From the NCBI GenBank assembly GCA_029721435.1, contig CM056580.1:28142367-28206366 (forward strand): a stretch of DNA of 64,000 nucleotides. The letters run 5' to 3'. Both the position numbers and the translations under genes were made by a program. The stretch is from Gymnothorax reevesii. Taxonomy: Eukaryota; Chordata; Actinopteri; Anguilliformes; Muraenidae. Numbering within the stretch: position 1 is the stretch's first letter; each line of letters opens with the position of its first letter. The notes beneath the pieces were generated by a model. It made no database searches, was not told where the DNA came from, and saw nothing but the letters and a program-made list of their open reading frames with translations. Shown here one piece after another: positions 43,000 to 55,703 of the stretch.

Positions 43000-45900
43000 A
43001 AATCATTTGCCTAAAATAAGGGTTCTCAAGGGTCCGTTTGTCCTGTGACCATTTTTGGGACCCCATTTAACCCCACTAATGATCTAGTGGCCGTGAAAAT
43101 CATGTGATGTCATAATTTTTGATGAAGTTGTCAAAAACCCTTTGAACACACTAATCTCGATTACCTAGGCCCTCCAATATCCCAAAAATCATTATAGCAT
43201 GAAACAAAATTCGGGTTGAAAGGGTTTATGTTGTATATGGAAATCGTATCCTATTTGTAAAGATTGGTTCTAGGAGAAATGTAAGGCCATGCCTCCAGCT
43301 GTCCAGCACGCTGGGCTATTATACCCTGGAGCGCACAACCACCATTCAATTAGCAGTGTCAGCTGTGCATTGTTTGTTCCCAAATTGGCAACAGGTATAT
43401 AAGAAAGAGTCATTGTGAAGTCTGTGTGACTTGTATCGGCTTAATTCTCCGTGATTCACAAATGTAAAACTCTAAACCAGAACCCGTGCTGTTAAGCTTC
43501 TATGCCAACACTTCATTTTCTCATAGGAAATCAATTCGCTCTGTTCTCTCAACTTTTTTTCACATAATTTGCCAGGATAATTCAACGCTTTATATGCATC
43601 TAAACTGCTTCTCAAACCTGGAGCAGTTGCATCGATCAAGCGCTTGGAGCCACAAGCTGTAAGTAATGTTATAACAGCAAATAACGTAAATGAAGCTGTT
43701 GGTAAATTAATAAAAAACCAAGAACGTTGTCCAGATGAAGAAGCAGACTCCAATGTTCGTAGCAAAAGCAGGTAAAAATGTATTACACAGCTGGCCGTGG
43801 GAACAGCAGCGTGATGGAGAGTTCAAAATTCCTTAATTTCGTCAGAAACTTCATACATTTTAAAAGTACAGACATTTGCATATGATTTCTTTAATGTCAC
43901 CAGAAGTTGTTGCTGATTGGTCCTAGGGTTTACACATAAAAAGGAATATTCTACAATTGGGCCTCTCCTGAGCCTCTCAACTTTTTTGGTTCAATAGACT
44001 CCCAACCCTCGGAAGTGAGCTCCATATGTGGGCATACGGAACCTCCAACTAAAAGGCGCTAGTGCATATCGTGTCCTGTCGGAACTGAAGACAATGGAGA
44101 TCTCAGCTGGAAGTAAAAAATAGGCGATATGTCCTGTCGGACCAGACGGCTTCTCTATATTTCCTAATACACATTCATGATCCGTTGATCAAACCGTCTG
44201 GCTCACCTCAGATTGCAAATACCCCAAAAAAATCCTGTTTCCCAACAAAGCTAACGTGTTATGGGTGGCTAGCAGGACCGGTAACGATATTTAGTACTAA
44301 CAACTGGTCTCAAATGCAGGCTTTATAAAATATTTGAAGATAAAGCCTGGATTGATAGCAACTGTCCGTGACTCACAGATGCGGAAGCAATAAGTTTTAC
44401 CATTTTGTATTGCTTTACTGCATAAGCCTATCTAACATAACGTTGAATGTGGCTGTAGCACTGTGGATAACGTAGCTAAGTTACTGGTGCTAATATTTGT
44501 GTCCTAAATATGCAAGAGTAATATCAGGGCACATTCAACAGAAAGTGTGAGAACATAAAACTCATTTGAAGCTAACTTTTTATACTTGTTTGTAATTTGG
44601 ATGCTTGATACAACTGTTCACAATAACGGAGCTTACTGTCTGTAAAATCTGTATTGCAGGGTAAAGTTTGTCTCTGTCATTATGATGACCGCTTGGTTAC
44701 TACCATATGTTGGTTTGCATTCCATGCTACTTAAAAAATGCTCCTGGTTAATTTATATGCAGTAATTCAGATTGGTATGCTTGTGTAACTTTGGTTAGCA
44801 TCAAAGTGGTAGTTTCATCAAAATATTACTTGACCTAGCCACTACAGGTGAAGCTAACCAGAGAGGTGTTGTGCAAAGGTGGGCTGATAAGGCAGTTAGA
44901 CCAGATGTAGGCTTTGCGGAGCTTAGGGTGTGTGTGTGGGTTTGTTTAATGCTGCTGTGAAATGATTGCTTTACTTATCCATGACCGGGGTCAGCCGGGT
45001 ACTTTCCCGTGGTGTGGGTTTAGCTCTCTGATGCTACCGCGATGAAAAGAATCGTGAATTGAACTTTAACGTGTCTGGTATAACAAACTATTTCTCTGCA
45101 TTGGCATGGAGGAATTTCATCTACTGTTTGAAAATTTTTCTGGCAAAAAAAAAAAAGCCAAAAAAAGTGGAGATCGGATGCTGATTTTTTTTTTTTTGGT
45201 GGTGGTGGAAGTTATCGATTTGCATGCTCCACATAAGCAAGGCTTACACCGTTTGTGCGTTTTTGCTTCAAACTCATTTAGAAGCTTGTTGGACTTGCGT
45301 TTCATTTTGTGGAAATGGTTTACAGGAGCTTTTAGCAAAGTTTCCTCCGGATAGCTAAGTGGATATATAATGAGACTATATAACAATACAGCTAAAATCA
45401 CATGCATGCTAGGCGAGACAGTACGAGCAAAAACCTAAAATTTCAACTTAGCACTCATTGAAATCCTGCTGCAAACATTGCTGCAATACTTCAATTGCTC
45501 CCGTTCGGTATCAGATTCTAGATCAAACCAGTACGGTCTTACAGCAATAGATGCCGCGAAGAGCGGTCCTGAAATACCTGCCATCTTGGTTTCCATATTT
45601 TTCAGGTCTGCACCCTCCCCTGGAATCGAAGCGGCCAGGCAGCCAATCAGAGCAGTGCCTCATTAGCATAGCCTCCCCGCCCACTTCTAAACAGCTTGTT
45701 TCAGGTCCGCACAGACGGAGTGAGAAAAGAGGTCTCACTAGGCCTGGATGTGTGTGGTTTTTTTTTTCCTGTAACTGAATTCTTAACATTATTTTAAAGA
45801 CCCATTGGACATAAAGTAAATACAGCATAAAAGGTAACCTTTAAACTACAACCAAGTCCAGTCTGCCACTTTCTGTCTGCCGTGCATCTGAACACACACA

Positions 45901-46380
45901 ACAGATGAACCATTACAAGCGGAGGCAATCAATGACAACTTTCTCAATTTTTAGCCTTGTAGCTCATATAAAAGAGAAGTTATGGGTCTCTAGATATGGT
46001 TAGAAATTAAAGTGGTCTGTCTCATTACTGTCTGTTAAGTCAGTGTCTATCCGAGAGGGGGGATAAAACAATGGTGATTTCTATGACCCATTGATGAAAG
46101 CACTTGTATTTCATTCTTTGCCAGGTAAAGTGATTAGTGTGTCTGTGGCGACATTCCCACGCTATATTCAAATACAGACGCACATCTTGTGACTCTTTTT
46201 ACGTCAGTGTTTGGTCTGTCCAGAATGACCAGAAGGTAGGAGGAGCCGAAAGCTTGAAAGAAGTAAGCAACCTCGAGAGAAGCCATGGCAAAGTAGACAT
46301 CAGAAGGGATCCAGTAGCGGTACTTTCCTGAGCCTGAACCTTAGCTCTATCCCCTAACCCTAAATCTAACTTGTCCCTTA
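43000..46380. other. no gene recognised
   Basis: Several short open frames lie in this interval, for example minus-strand 43472-43765, but none shows domain features. The stretch 45590-45780 (GGCCAGGCAGCCAATCAGAG) looks like a dispersed repeat. Confidence 0.35.
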
Positions 46381-46385
46381 CACAT

Positions 46386-46610
46386 TGGGCTCTAATTTCT
46401 TGGTGCAGCGCAGGATGGCGCAGCGTGGCGTAGCTTGATGCGGCCCACGCAGTGGTAATTTCGTCGCGCAGTGGTAATTTCGTGTGATACAACACCGTGC
46501 GCAGCCACTTTGGCAATTTGGTAGATGGATGTGCGCCGAGATGGGTGTGGCGGTGTAGTAGGGGGAGGTGTCACAAAATCATCAAGACGCAGTGACAATT
46601 ACATAGAAAA
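46386..46610 (+). repeat. GC-rich element, partial copy
   Basis: Starts TTGGGCTCTAATTTCTTGG and includes GCAGTGGTAATTTCGT and GTGCGCCGAGATGGGTGTGG. It matches the left end of the element at 6471-8494. No matching inverted right end was identified. Confidence 0.7.
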
Positions 46611-47184
46611 AGAACAATTTTACCCCAATGTGTTCAGCGACAATATGAAATCTGAGAAGTCTTTGATTCTCCTGGAATTTGACCCCCAAACAAAAGGAAA
46701 AAACATATAGCGAGGTAAATTCGCTATATCACAGTCAGAACAGAAACCTATGCAATGATGGACGAATGAAGTGCAACATTAATGATTTGCCTCGTTTTCA
46801 TACTCAGATTTTACTATAGCTGAACATAAGCGAAGCAGTAGTACTTACAAGTCGGTAAAACATGTCACATCGCAGACTTATTGACCTCGAGTTTATGAAG
46901 TTCTTTACTTTTTCTCAGAGATCTTCAGCACCTGGTTATTACGAACACCTTGCCAGCTACAAATCAAAGTTTTATTGGCAATAAGTAAAGCAAGGTTTCA
47001 CAATTGAAGATGACTGGGGAGACCTAGCCAACACAAAATTTGTACTTCTAAAGCTCGTGATCCACTTCCGCTTTTAAGTTCTCCGATTGTCCCGATTCTC
47101 CCCTTCCAACCAGTTACGAGCTATTACGAGTGTAAATTTTTGTTACCCGCAAGACGATGGTTGATCACGACTTCTGACCTGTAC

Positions 47185-48233
47185 TGATATGGAATCAGTT
47201 GACACCAGATGCGGGAAAAGGGAATGAGGATTTTATTATTAACAAAACAAAACAGGCACGAGGGCCAACAAAAAACTTGGCCCAAAGGGTTGCAAAAAAC
47301 AAACTGAGGTAAGCTACACAGAGCTATAAACAATAAATGCAAAAAGGCAAAAAACAAAAAGGCACTGGAAACTCCAGGCGAGAAGATCAAGAAAAATAAA
47401 TAACAAGACTAAATATATATACACAAAACAAGAGGCTAGGACGAGACTTGAAACTAGAAATGCTAGGGGACTTGACAACAAGAACTTGGCTACACTTGCA
47501 CATGCAATGAGACGCGAGAAACAAAACTTGAGACACTGTCTGCCAGCCAACTTCCACCGCATCCAGATAAAGGCTTGGAAATCATGACATGAGGGGTAAC
47601 ACCTGGAGAGAGAGAAACAAGAGGCATGGCAAGATCAAGACATGGACAGAGATTGGATGACATGACCTGCTCATTAAGAGAATGAGCGTGCTCAGCTTAA
47701 GTACCAATTAAGTATGCAGTTTGGAAGCAAGCATGAATGTTAAGAACAGAAAAGCACAGCAAGATCTTGAAATAGCAAAGCAGGAATCATGACAATAAAC
47801 TCCCTGTCTAAATTAGTAGTATTAGTAATGTGCCTATCTAAGAATTACACCAACCCAGTGAGTGTTAGTAAATGTTAGTAACTTAAAAACAGTTAATTGT
47901 CAATTAAGCTTAGACAGCCCCGAATCAGCACAGCACAGAAGGAAGAGGGAAATACCAAAGCCAACCAGAGCTCAGAAATGTGCAACAACGAAGGCACGGG
48001 GCGGAACGCAGACAAGCGGTGGAGTGGCATGGCAGACCTGGCAAAAACAAAAACATGGAAAAGTAAAAACATGGACACGGAACATGAATTATGAAATGTA
48101 AAATCCTAATACAAGAAACTGTTAAAACTATGGCATGAACTATGAAACTTGAACTATGGAATCTTGAACATGAAACTGTTAAAACCATGAATAATACTGT
48201 TCTGGCCAAAGGCCAGAACCCCGGAACACAACA
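47185..48233 (-). mobile_element. solo LTR (about 1 kb family), inverse copy
   Basis: Second copy of the LTR at 20697-23182, lying on the minus strand. It is 1049 bp long and lacks the Tc1 insertion. CTGTAC at 47179-47184 recurs at 48234-48239, a 5-6 bp target duplication. Read on the minus strand it starts TGTTGTGTTCCGGGG and ends CCATATCA, with the 5'-TG...CA-3' ends expected of an LTR. No internal region is attached. Confidence 0.85.
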
Positions 48234-48239
48234 CTGTAC

Positions 48240-48723
48240 GTGTACTGACCCTTGCGCTTGAGTAAGAGAGGTTCCGACTGGATCAGATTACGCGGATCCC
48301 TCTTCGTTGGAAGGTATGAGTAGTCGGAAGGCAGCGGTTCATCAAGTGCAAACTAGGTGGCGAATATTTCCACTGCAATTAGCCAATTAGAAACCGTTTA
48401 CAAATACAACCGCCATCTTTATTGTTGATATTGGCAATAATCAATCGGAAGTGGTCGCGTTAGAGGATCATGGGATGAAATTTTTTTCCCCAACCACTCT
48501 GACTTTCTACGATTGTTTGCGCGAGTTTCAGATGGTTCCTGGCGCCTCCAAAAGCTTCTGAGTGGCCACGATTGCTTGCATGCAGAAGCCTTAAAAGCGT
48601 AAGTGGATCACAGGCATAACTTATAGCTTGCCGCATTATGCTGGTTGTCTGAAATTATGGTTAGTTAGGCAAGCCAGCATACTGCATCAACTGGTGTAGC
48701 TACCAGTAGTAGCTAATGTAGGT
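48240..48723. other. no gene seen
   Basis: Sequence near 48575-48615 is an inverted partner of 47058-47080 (GTGATCCACTTNCGCTTTTAA), so the solo LTR probably landed inside an older inverted-repeat element. Confidence 0.4.
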
Positions 48724-48864
48724 TTAGCATGTACCTTCCTAATTTCGTAAATGGCCCTAATTTCGCTAATCAGTAAGATTTCAGGTCGTAGGTCCCGCTG
48801 GACCTGAAATTTCATCAACTAAGGAAATTAGGGCCATTTACAAAATTGGGAAGGGACATGCTAA
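48724..48864. repeat. long hairpin, 64-bp arms and 13-base loop
   Basis: Arms 48724-48787 and 48801-48864 are reverse complements with roughly ten mismatches. Both contain TTAGCATG, AAATGGCCCTAATTTC and TTTCAGGTC. The loop is GTAGGTCCCGCTG. This may be a palindromic MITE. An RNA copy would form a long stem. Confidence 0.8.
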
Positions 48865-50402
48865 CGGACAGCTAGCAGCGAAAGATTCACAGTATCACAC
48901 GACACCGCAAACGAACATCTTGCTTTAAATACAACCAAAACAAAATCCGAATAACTTTGCTTTAGTCAAGATTATAATGTTCATTTAAATTAATTGTGAT
49001 CAAACCAGCTAGGCAGTTACATAGCCATGTGGCTGCTAACTCAGTGCCACATCTGTTTCACGATCATTAACTATCGCAACCATAAATGAAAATTTCAAAG
49101 AACTAGTGTCCCTTAACCAAACTTTTGGTCTATAAATTGTTTTCAATAATTCCAACCATACCAGTTGTGCAAAACTTTAAGAGCAAAAGAGGGTTTTTTA
49201 TGAAATGTACTATTTCCATGCTGAGAAGCCATATACCTACAGGCACAGAAGCTAACCGGAAAAACAAGTGGCCGACATCCGGTTATGAGTGCCGTATTGT
49301 GAGATAGGCCAATGGCAAATACCATACTGTGTAGCTATACTGTGCACAGTAGAAACTAACGTTAGCTGTGTCTCTGTAGAGGCTACTACTGAAACTAAAT
49401 TTATAATGTAATTTAAGGAAGCAAACGGGGAAATATCTACGTTAACCACCTCGACAAATTATTTTTATCAAAAAAAAAGTTATGTTACCTGTTAACCGAC
49501 TACCGTTTTCATTATTTACACAGCGCTCTCAACTTTCACATATTCGGTTTTAATGACATTCACGTACCCGTGCTGTAGTCAGAAATTATTCTATCAGACC
49601 GTTTGTGGAGATTCTCAGGTGGAATTGAAGTCCTTGTGCATTGAAGTTTTTTAGTTTCACATGTGTTACGGTGGATTTCGCCACAATATGAGAACAATTA
49701 TGATTCCGGAATTCTCACGCTTTTCTTCATCCAGGGGTTGGGAGCAGTGGAATTGCATAAAAATGTTTCAAATGGTCTTATTTCATTTAAACAATTTGAA
49801 CGATCGTGAAACACACGCAATTCGTTGATTGAATAATTACTGACTACAGCACGGGAACATGAACAAAGCACAAATTCTCACGGCGAATGCATGAGAGTTG
49901 ACAGCCCTTTAAGTTAGTCAATTTATCATAATAGCCTAACATAATACTGGAATGAGATGATGCTCATGGATAACTAACGTCACATAATTTTTACTTTCAT
50001 TGAGTTCAGTTGCCGTGTCAAAGAGCATCTTTCCCGTCTGCATGAGAGTTGAGGATGCGTGGAACCATAATGGAACTGGTAAGAGCCCTCAATTTAATGA
50101 CGTCATGCAGGCGACTCTGTTGGGTGGGTCTCGGCAAGAGTTATGGGAAATGAGGTCCAGAAGCACACCTGCAATTACAGCTTACTGACAAAGATGTCAA
50201 TATAAACAAACCAATTCAAATCTTACGGATTACCACTTTAAGTGCAGGGGAAAAGTGGTCGTGGGACCCAAATTTCCCAGGGCCATAATGTCAAAATGAC
50301 AAAAGGTATGAAGCTGAAAATTTGGGATTCCTTCATTTGTGGTCTAAAATTAAATTTAGATTTTTTTTTTTTCAGTCAAATCTGAGAGATGATACTGAGG
50401 AG
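48865..50402. other. no gene seen
   Basis: AT-rich sequence without recognised exons. Related words near 49560-49620 and 49820-49880 lie in inverted order (CCCGTGCTGTAGTCAG), suggesting an old foldback element. Confidence 0.4.
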
Positions 50403-50727
50403 GGTGTGTGAATTGACATGAATGACCTTATTTGAAGCCCAAGGTCAAGTTTTCCAAATATTTCTCATGCTTTAATTTTTTTGTAAGTTTTGGTATATTT
50501 CTTTGAATAATTTTATTTAGAATATAATTATTTTCATTTGGCCTGAAATATGAATGTTTTGATGAGGTGAATGTTTATTTAAAATTTTGTGTGTGTTTGT
50601 ATTGGTAATTATTATCTGAGCACAACATGGACCTAACATAATTACTTGGTACATATTTCTGCTTGGTAGACTACATAACACATTCTGAAAAATATGTTGT
50701 TGTATTTAATAAAAAAAATCAAATTAT

Positions 50728-51040
50728 TCCTTCCATCATCTACTCCACTTCTTCCTCACTAAGGCCTTGGCAGTGTGGGACTCGTGGCTGACTATGGACA
50801 AAAGGCAGGCACTCACCCTGAAGACCTCACCAATCCATTGCAGGGCACACACCATTCACTCACTCACTCACATCGATGGACAATTTAGAATCTTTGTTTA
50901 CCCGGACAAGATTGTCTTTGGTCTGTGGGAGAAAACCGGAGTACTCACAGCAGACTCACGTAAACAAGGGGGAGAACATGCAAAGTGAACCCAGAACCTT
51001 CTTGCTGGGGAGGCAGCAGTGCTTCCCACTGTGCCACCCT
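50728..51040 (-). repeat. tRNA-derived SINE
   Basis: The reverse complement contains the GCACAGTGGGAAGCACTGCT head, AGCAAGAAGGTTCTGGGTTC (B box region), GCATGTTCTCCCCC and CAGGGTGAGTGCCTGCC. The family is the one at 29560-29905. A partial head is repeated at about 51067-51100 beside ATT trinucleotide runs. Confidence 0.8.
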
Positions 51041-51044
51041 ACGC

Positions 51045-51106
51045 ATTATTATTATTATTATTATTAACAACAACACACTGTGCCACCCTCCACATTATTA
51101 TTATTA
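51045..51106. repeat. (TTA)n simple repeat
   Basis: Two ATT runs beside the SINE head, separated by a duplicated CACACTGTGCCACCCT. Confidence 0.85.
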
Positions 51107-52309
51107 ACAACAACAACAGCACACTGGATACCCTGACAATGACATCTCAGTCACTGAGCAGACGGTTGATTTCATTACTTTTCCTTATCACTTCTGTTAA
51201 TCATTATTAGTCAGCATAATTTTGATGGCTCTGTCCTTGGATAGCTGCGATGCTCTTGTTATCATTGTTATTATTTTTTTAAACATGCATTTCATGTTTG
51301 GAGGTGTCATCCTTTGAAGATATGTGTTAGCAGAAAAATCCATGCATGCCATGAAAAATAAACATTTCATATTGATTCTGTGATATATTGGAAATAACTG
51401 CATAAAAAGGAAAAATTTAAATGATCAAATGATAGAATTATGAAGTTCCTTACTGGGAAAAAAAAAAAAAAAACATTTGACACATGAGTGGATAAAAAAA
51501 AACCATGTCACCCTTTTATAACAGTTCCAAATGATAAACAGTCCAAAGTGTTTTGTGTCACATAATTAAGATCAGGCAATTTATTTTAAAAGCTTAACCT
51601 TGAACTGTCTGCTCAACCTTTTGGTAGAGCACATTTTGAGTCGCTGTTGGTAATCATGACATACTTCAACCAAGTGTTAGAGATGGCTCATTTCAGTCTA
51701 ACACACCTTTCCATTAGATTCCGTCACTAAAAATGACCTCATGCAAAAGGTTGAGCTAGCAGTTAAAAGGATAAAGCACTTTTGTTGTCTGCACCCTAAT
51801 TATAAGCTACTTATTGCTGATTTTCTCAGTGTCTCATTTCATATTTTTAAAAATGTTATTACTTGATTAAACTTGCTATATAGCAAAAAAACAAGTGTTC
51901 AAGGGACTTCTACTCTTCATGACATGCAAGCATATTTCTACCAAAGTGTAAGGAAGTGAATAACTACCCAAAATATGATATGCACCAAAATAAGACAAGT
52001 TAACAGCTGTAAAAATCCTATTATTGCAATTGTGGATGGAACGAAACCAGCATACAAAGCGTGCCCCAGCAAATGATAGAGCAACTGATTGAAGATACAA
52101 CAATAAAAGCATTCGAGTGCCCTCTTGAGGAGTCATGAGCATAATGCAATTTATCAACATATTTCTTTGTTGGAATTTTTTTCCTGTCTATTTGAACATT
52201 TCACAGCCTTGTCTTGCATCAAGTCTATTCAATGTGGATAGCCCATGATTTGATATATCCATCCTGCAATATTTGCATAATGTTAATATTGCAGCGTCTA
52301 TATATGGCG
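51107..52309. other. no gene seen
   Basis: AT-rich sequence. The open frames have no family features. Confidence 0.4.
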
Positions 52310-52850
52310 AGCCAAACAGGAATTATGTTGTGAATTTTGATAGATATTGAAAGAATTGAACTTTGATATACGTAGATTTAATGAAAATTGACATGAGCTG
52401 AATTAACTTGGATATACAGTATATAGAATAAACTTTGATATAAATTGAATGAACATTGATATAGAAAGAAATTCAATATAGATAGAATGAACATTGATAT
52501 ATAACAAGCTGAGAACCAGAGAGGTCTTACCCCAGAAAATGAAGTTTGGATCATATTGTGACAGATGTTGTTGAGATTCATCCGAGTCAGTCACTCTTAA
52601 CTGACATTGTGAAGAATATATATACATACAGTGGTGCTTGAAAGTTTGTGAATCCTTTAGAATTTTTTAGATTTCTGCATAAATATGACCTAAAACATCA
52701 TCAGATTTTCACACAAGGCCTTAACCCAGTTAAACAAATGAGACAAAATACTATACTTGGTCATTTATTTATTGAGGAAAATGAACATTGAATGAACATT
52801 GATACATATTGAATGAGAAATGAGGATGTATTTTGAATGAAAAATTCAGG
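52310..52850. repeat. degenerate minisatellite with GAATGAACATTGATATA core
   Basis: Repeated words of the type ATTGAATGAACATTGATATA are spaced by about 25-30 bp. The array is interrupted at 52629-52783 by a Tc1 end and then resumes. Confidence 0.7.
52629..52783 (+). mobile_element. Tc1-like transposon end fragment
   Basis: CAGTGGTGCTTGAAAGTTTG directly follows TA. AAATATGACCTAAAACATCA and TTGGTCATTTATTTATTGAG come next. This is the terminal region of a common Tc1-like family of fish and amphibians. The rest is missing. Confidence 0.75.
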
Positions 52851-53008
52851 CAGCTCATTGTATAACAATCACATGACACACCCACTCATGGAGGTATTCA
52901 TAGTTGAAGAACGAGGACCTCAAAAAGGCGACAAATGCGGGGCCTTGTAGCAAATCAGTTTGATGTACAACGTATATACATCCAATTTTCAAAATTCAAT
53001 ATATGTTG

Positions 53009-53361
53009 TGTTACGGCTGTATGTGGTCCCTGTGTTTTCTGTCCCTTTTCCCTCCCTGTCCTCTAGCTCCGCCCAGCAATTGCAAAACGAGGCGCACCTG
53101 GCCTGAGGAGGAAGGCCTTAAATGCTTTGCCTTGGAGGGGAGAGGCTTTGGTTGGGGGACTGTGATGTTTGATGCCTCTCAGCATGGGATTCGTGTTGTG
53201 TTTTGTCTTTATGCTTTCTTTGGTCATTTTGATTTTGTTTATTGGATGTTTGTCTGTTTCTTTGGTAAATAAATCCCATGTACTTGGTTATTTTAAAAGG
53301 TGTTGTCTCTGGTTTTTAGGTCAGTGGCCCCATCAGGCCAGTTTAAGAAGGGAGCATAACA
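53009..53361 (+). mobile_element. solo LTR, 353 bp
   Basis: Starts TGTTACGG and ends AGCATAACA. GTTG at 53005-53008 is repeated at 53362-53365, a 4-bp target duplication. A poly(A) signal AATAAA lies at 53268-53273. The ends resemble those of the Gmr1-like LTR (CATAACA), but the body differs. Confidence 0.85.
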
Positions 53362-53365
53362 GTTG

Positions 53366-54212
53366 TAAATTAAACACTTTTTGCATGAATATAATTTTCC
53401 CAGAATTTTTTTTTTTTTTTTTTTGTGGCGAGTGAATGATTATGAATCCTCCTAATATACAGTTATGAGAACGAGAAAGAACATGAGAACAAGAAAATCT
53501 AAATTCAACCAAAATGCAGTAGTCATCTGTGAAAACCTAAGTACACCCTGTTATTTGCTCAGAGGATGACCACTGCCATGCTTCAGGAAAGCAAAATGTG
53601 TTTTCAGCAAGCTCTTAGCTGTCCAGCCAAGAAAGAGATAAAGCCTTGTGCAACGGGCCTCAGTTTTGTCACACGTGAGTTCACATGCACACCATCCAAT
53701 CAAATGAATTCATTTGATCATTCTTAATTCGGTCTATTGTCGTATGTTCATGTGGGAAAAAGTTTCTGCATTTAAAATCAAACAAAAGAACAACAGCACC
53801 ATCTAGTGGCAAGACAAAAAAGTTTGGCATTTCACCGTCAACGCAATATACTGTACAAAAAATATCGAAAACAGTGAAATGTGAATAGCCGGTTATCATA
53901 AAATACATTTTACAGTCGATAAATGAAGATCTCAAAGTCCATTCCCTCATTTTATCCATTCTATTACAAATAGTAATGGTTGGTTCATGGCCACCCTGGA
54001 TCTCTCAAACACCGAGGAGTGATCTCTAAATGGGACCCTCGTGGCAACATGTCTGCTTCCTGGGGCAGTGGAAATACAATGGGTGACAACGCATGTTCAT
54101 TGTCCTCTAATTGCCAAAATACAGGCTAGTTAAACTAGTTGGAGACAATTTTTTTTCTACGGTTGTGTGCCCTGCAATTGATCGGCAAGCAGTCCTGGGT
54201 GTGTCTCTGCCT
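53366..54212. other. no gene seen
   Basis: Includes a T run at about 53407-53424. A short SINE remnant at about 54160-54210 (TGTGTGCCCTGCAATTGATC) touches the left target duplication of the next element. Confidence 0.45.
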
Positions 54213-54218
54213 GAAACC

Positions 54219-54239
54219 TATGGAAGCCCAAAAATATAA

Positions 54240-54305
<66 letters not shown>

Positions 54306-55697
54306 TATATAAATAAAAATAAATATAGAAATAAATGTATAAATAAATAAAATACTTTTTTCACTCATTTATTTATTTCTATATTTATTTCCATATTCAT
54401 TTATTTCTTAAATTATTTCCATTTATATTTATTTCTGTATTTATTTCCGTGGCAGTCCCGGAGCAAGAAATCAGGAAATTTAATGGTAATGAGTGTGTGT
54501 GACTTTCATCCCTGTCATCGCGTCGCCTTATTCCCATTGGTTGTTCCAAAACAGAGTGCTTAGATTGATCACACAGGCCTACCTCCTGTGTAAGCTTGCT
54601 GTTTAAGAATGGTCAATTCACTAAATTTGAGAATGGCTTCACTAAGACCAGCAGAAGCGAGAGATTTTAGACTTTTAGCTGACATCGCAGGATATGAAAA
54701 TGGCAATTTTGATTATTTGCTATTGCCTCGAGGAACTAGCTATATTTTGCACATATTTTCATTTCATGACACAGAGGTTGAGGTTGGGAATGGGAATTTT
54801 TGGTAAGACTTGAGCTGTGTATCATGAGTGGAACTTCTCAATTTTAGTTAATTATTACAAATTGTCTTCACTATTTTAATCACCTGTTGTCTTTTTGGGA
54901 AAGGAAGAAAGCGAAAGTGTTTGGGACGTAGCCACACCTGGTAGCCTTGAATAGCGAGGTGCAAAACTCTCCCGATGCCATGCTCTGCCAATCGGTGGTA
55001 GACAGTTCTCTCACTAACCCCCAAAAGAGCAGCAATGTCCCGGACATGCACATCAGCTAAAAGATATCTCTGCACAGCTTCCATGGGGAGTACGAGAGAG
55101 GGGCGTCCCACAGCCTTATCAGCATTTAGGAGTAAATGATTCAGGCTATGAACCACCTCATCCAAATTGGTCAAGACCTCAGTGTCAACCTCTGTGTCAT
55201 GAAATGAAAATATGTGCAAAATATAGCTAGTTCCTCGAGGCAATGCAAATAATCAAAATTGCCGTTTTCATATCCTGCGATGTCAGCTAAAAGTCTCAAA
55301 TCTCTCGCTTCTGCTGGTCTTAGTGAAGCCATTCTCAAATTTAGTGAATTGATCATTCTTAAACAGCAAGCTTACACAGGAGGTAGCCCTGTGTGATCAA
55401 TCTAAGCACTCTGTTTTGGAACAACCAATGGGCGAAGCGATGAAAGCCACACCCCCTCATTACCATTAAATTTCCTGATTTTTTGCTCCGGGACTGCCAC
55501 GGAAATAAATACAAAAATAAATAAATACAGAAATAAATTTGGAAATAAATATAAATGGAAATAATTTAGGAAATAAATGAATATGGAAATAAATATAGAA
55601 ATAAATAAATGAGTGAAAAAAGTATTTATTTATTTATTTATACATTTATTTCTATATATTTATTTATTTTTAATTTTGGCAGTTTTGGGCTTCCATA
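54219..55697. mobile_element. palindromic DNA transposon, possibly IS3EU type
   Basis: The ends read TATGGAAGCCCAAAA and TTTTGGGCTTCCATA, flanked by GAAACC at 54213-54218 and 55698-55703. Arms of roughly 520-560 bp are inverted copies and include AT-rich TATTTATTT runs and a shared coding start (SLNLRMASLRPAEARD). Only the centre (about 54800-55170) is single copy. A 6-bp duplication and 5'-TAT termini fit the IS3EU superfamily as I recall it. Only the N-terminal part of a transposase remains, so the element is non-autonomous. Confidence 0.75.
54848..55356 (-). pseudogene. transposase N-terminal part with helix-turn-helix
   Basis: On the minus strand the reading starts near 55356 with NSLNLRMASLRPAEARDLRL and changes frame near 55240. 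It continues as MPRGTSYILHIFSFHDTEVD and VGRPSLVLPMEAVQRYLLAD, then VHVRDIAALLGVSERTVYHR. The last two pieces form a GRP-led helix-turn-helix typical of proteins that also carry an integrase-like core. The core itself is absent and the frame ends at 54848. A partial twin of the first 60 codons is on the plus strand at 54609-54806, in the other arm. Confidence 0.6.
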
Positions 55698-55703
55698 GAA
55701 ACC

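Larger units (their letters stand above)
42954..50430. mobile_element. possible 7.5 kb unit with inverted termini
   Basis: The left end reads TAGGGTCATTCCATGTCAAT then TCACACA. The right end, on the minus strand, reads TAAGGTCATTCATGTCAATT then CACACA. That is a match of about 27 bp with one substitution and one indel. Both begin with TA. I found no target duplication and no transposase. The interval contains unrelated insertions (46386-46610, 47185-48233 and others). It may be one decayed transposon or two separate copies of a short repeat. Confidence 0.35.

Noticed and set aside
45106..45407. Open frames on both strands
   Set aside because: They cross A and T homopolymers and have no family features.
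54135..54368. Frame encoding an isoleucine/tyrosine repeat
   Set aside because: It is a translation of an AT microsatellite.
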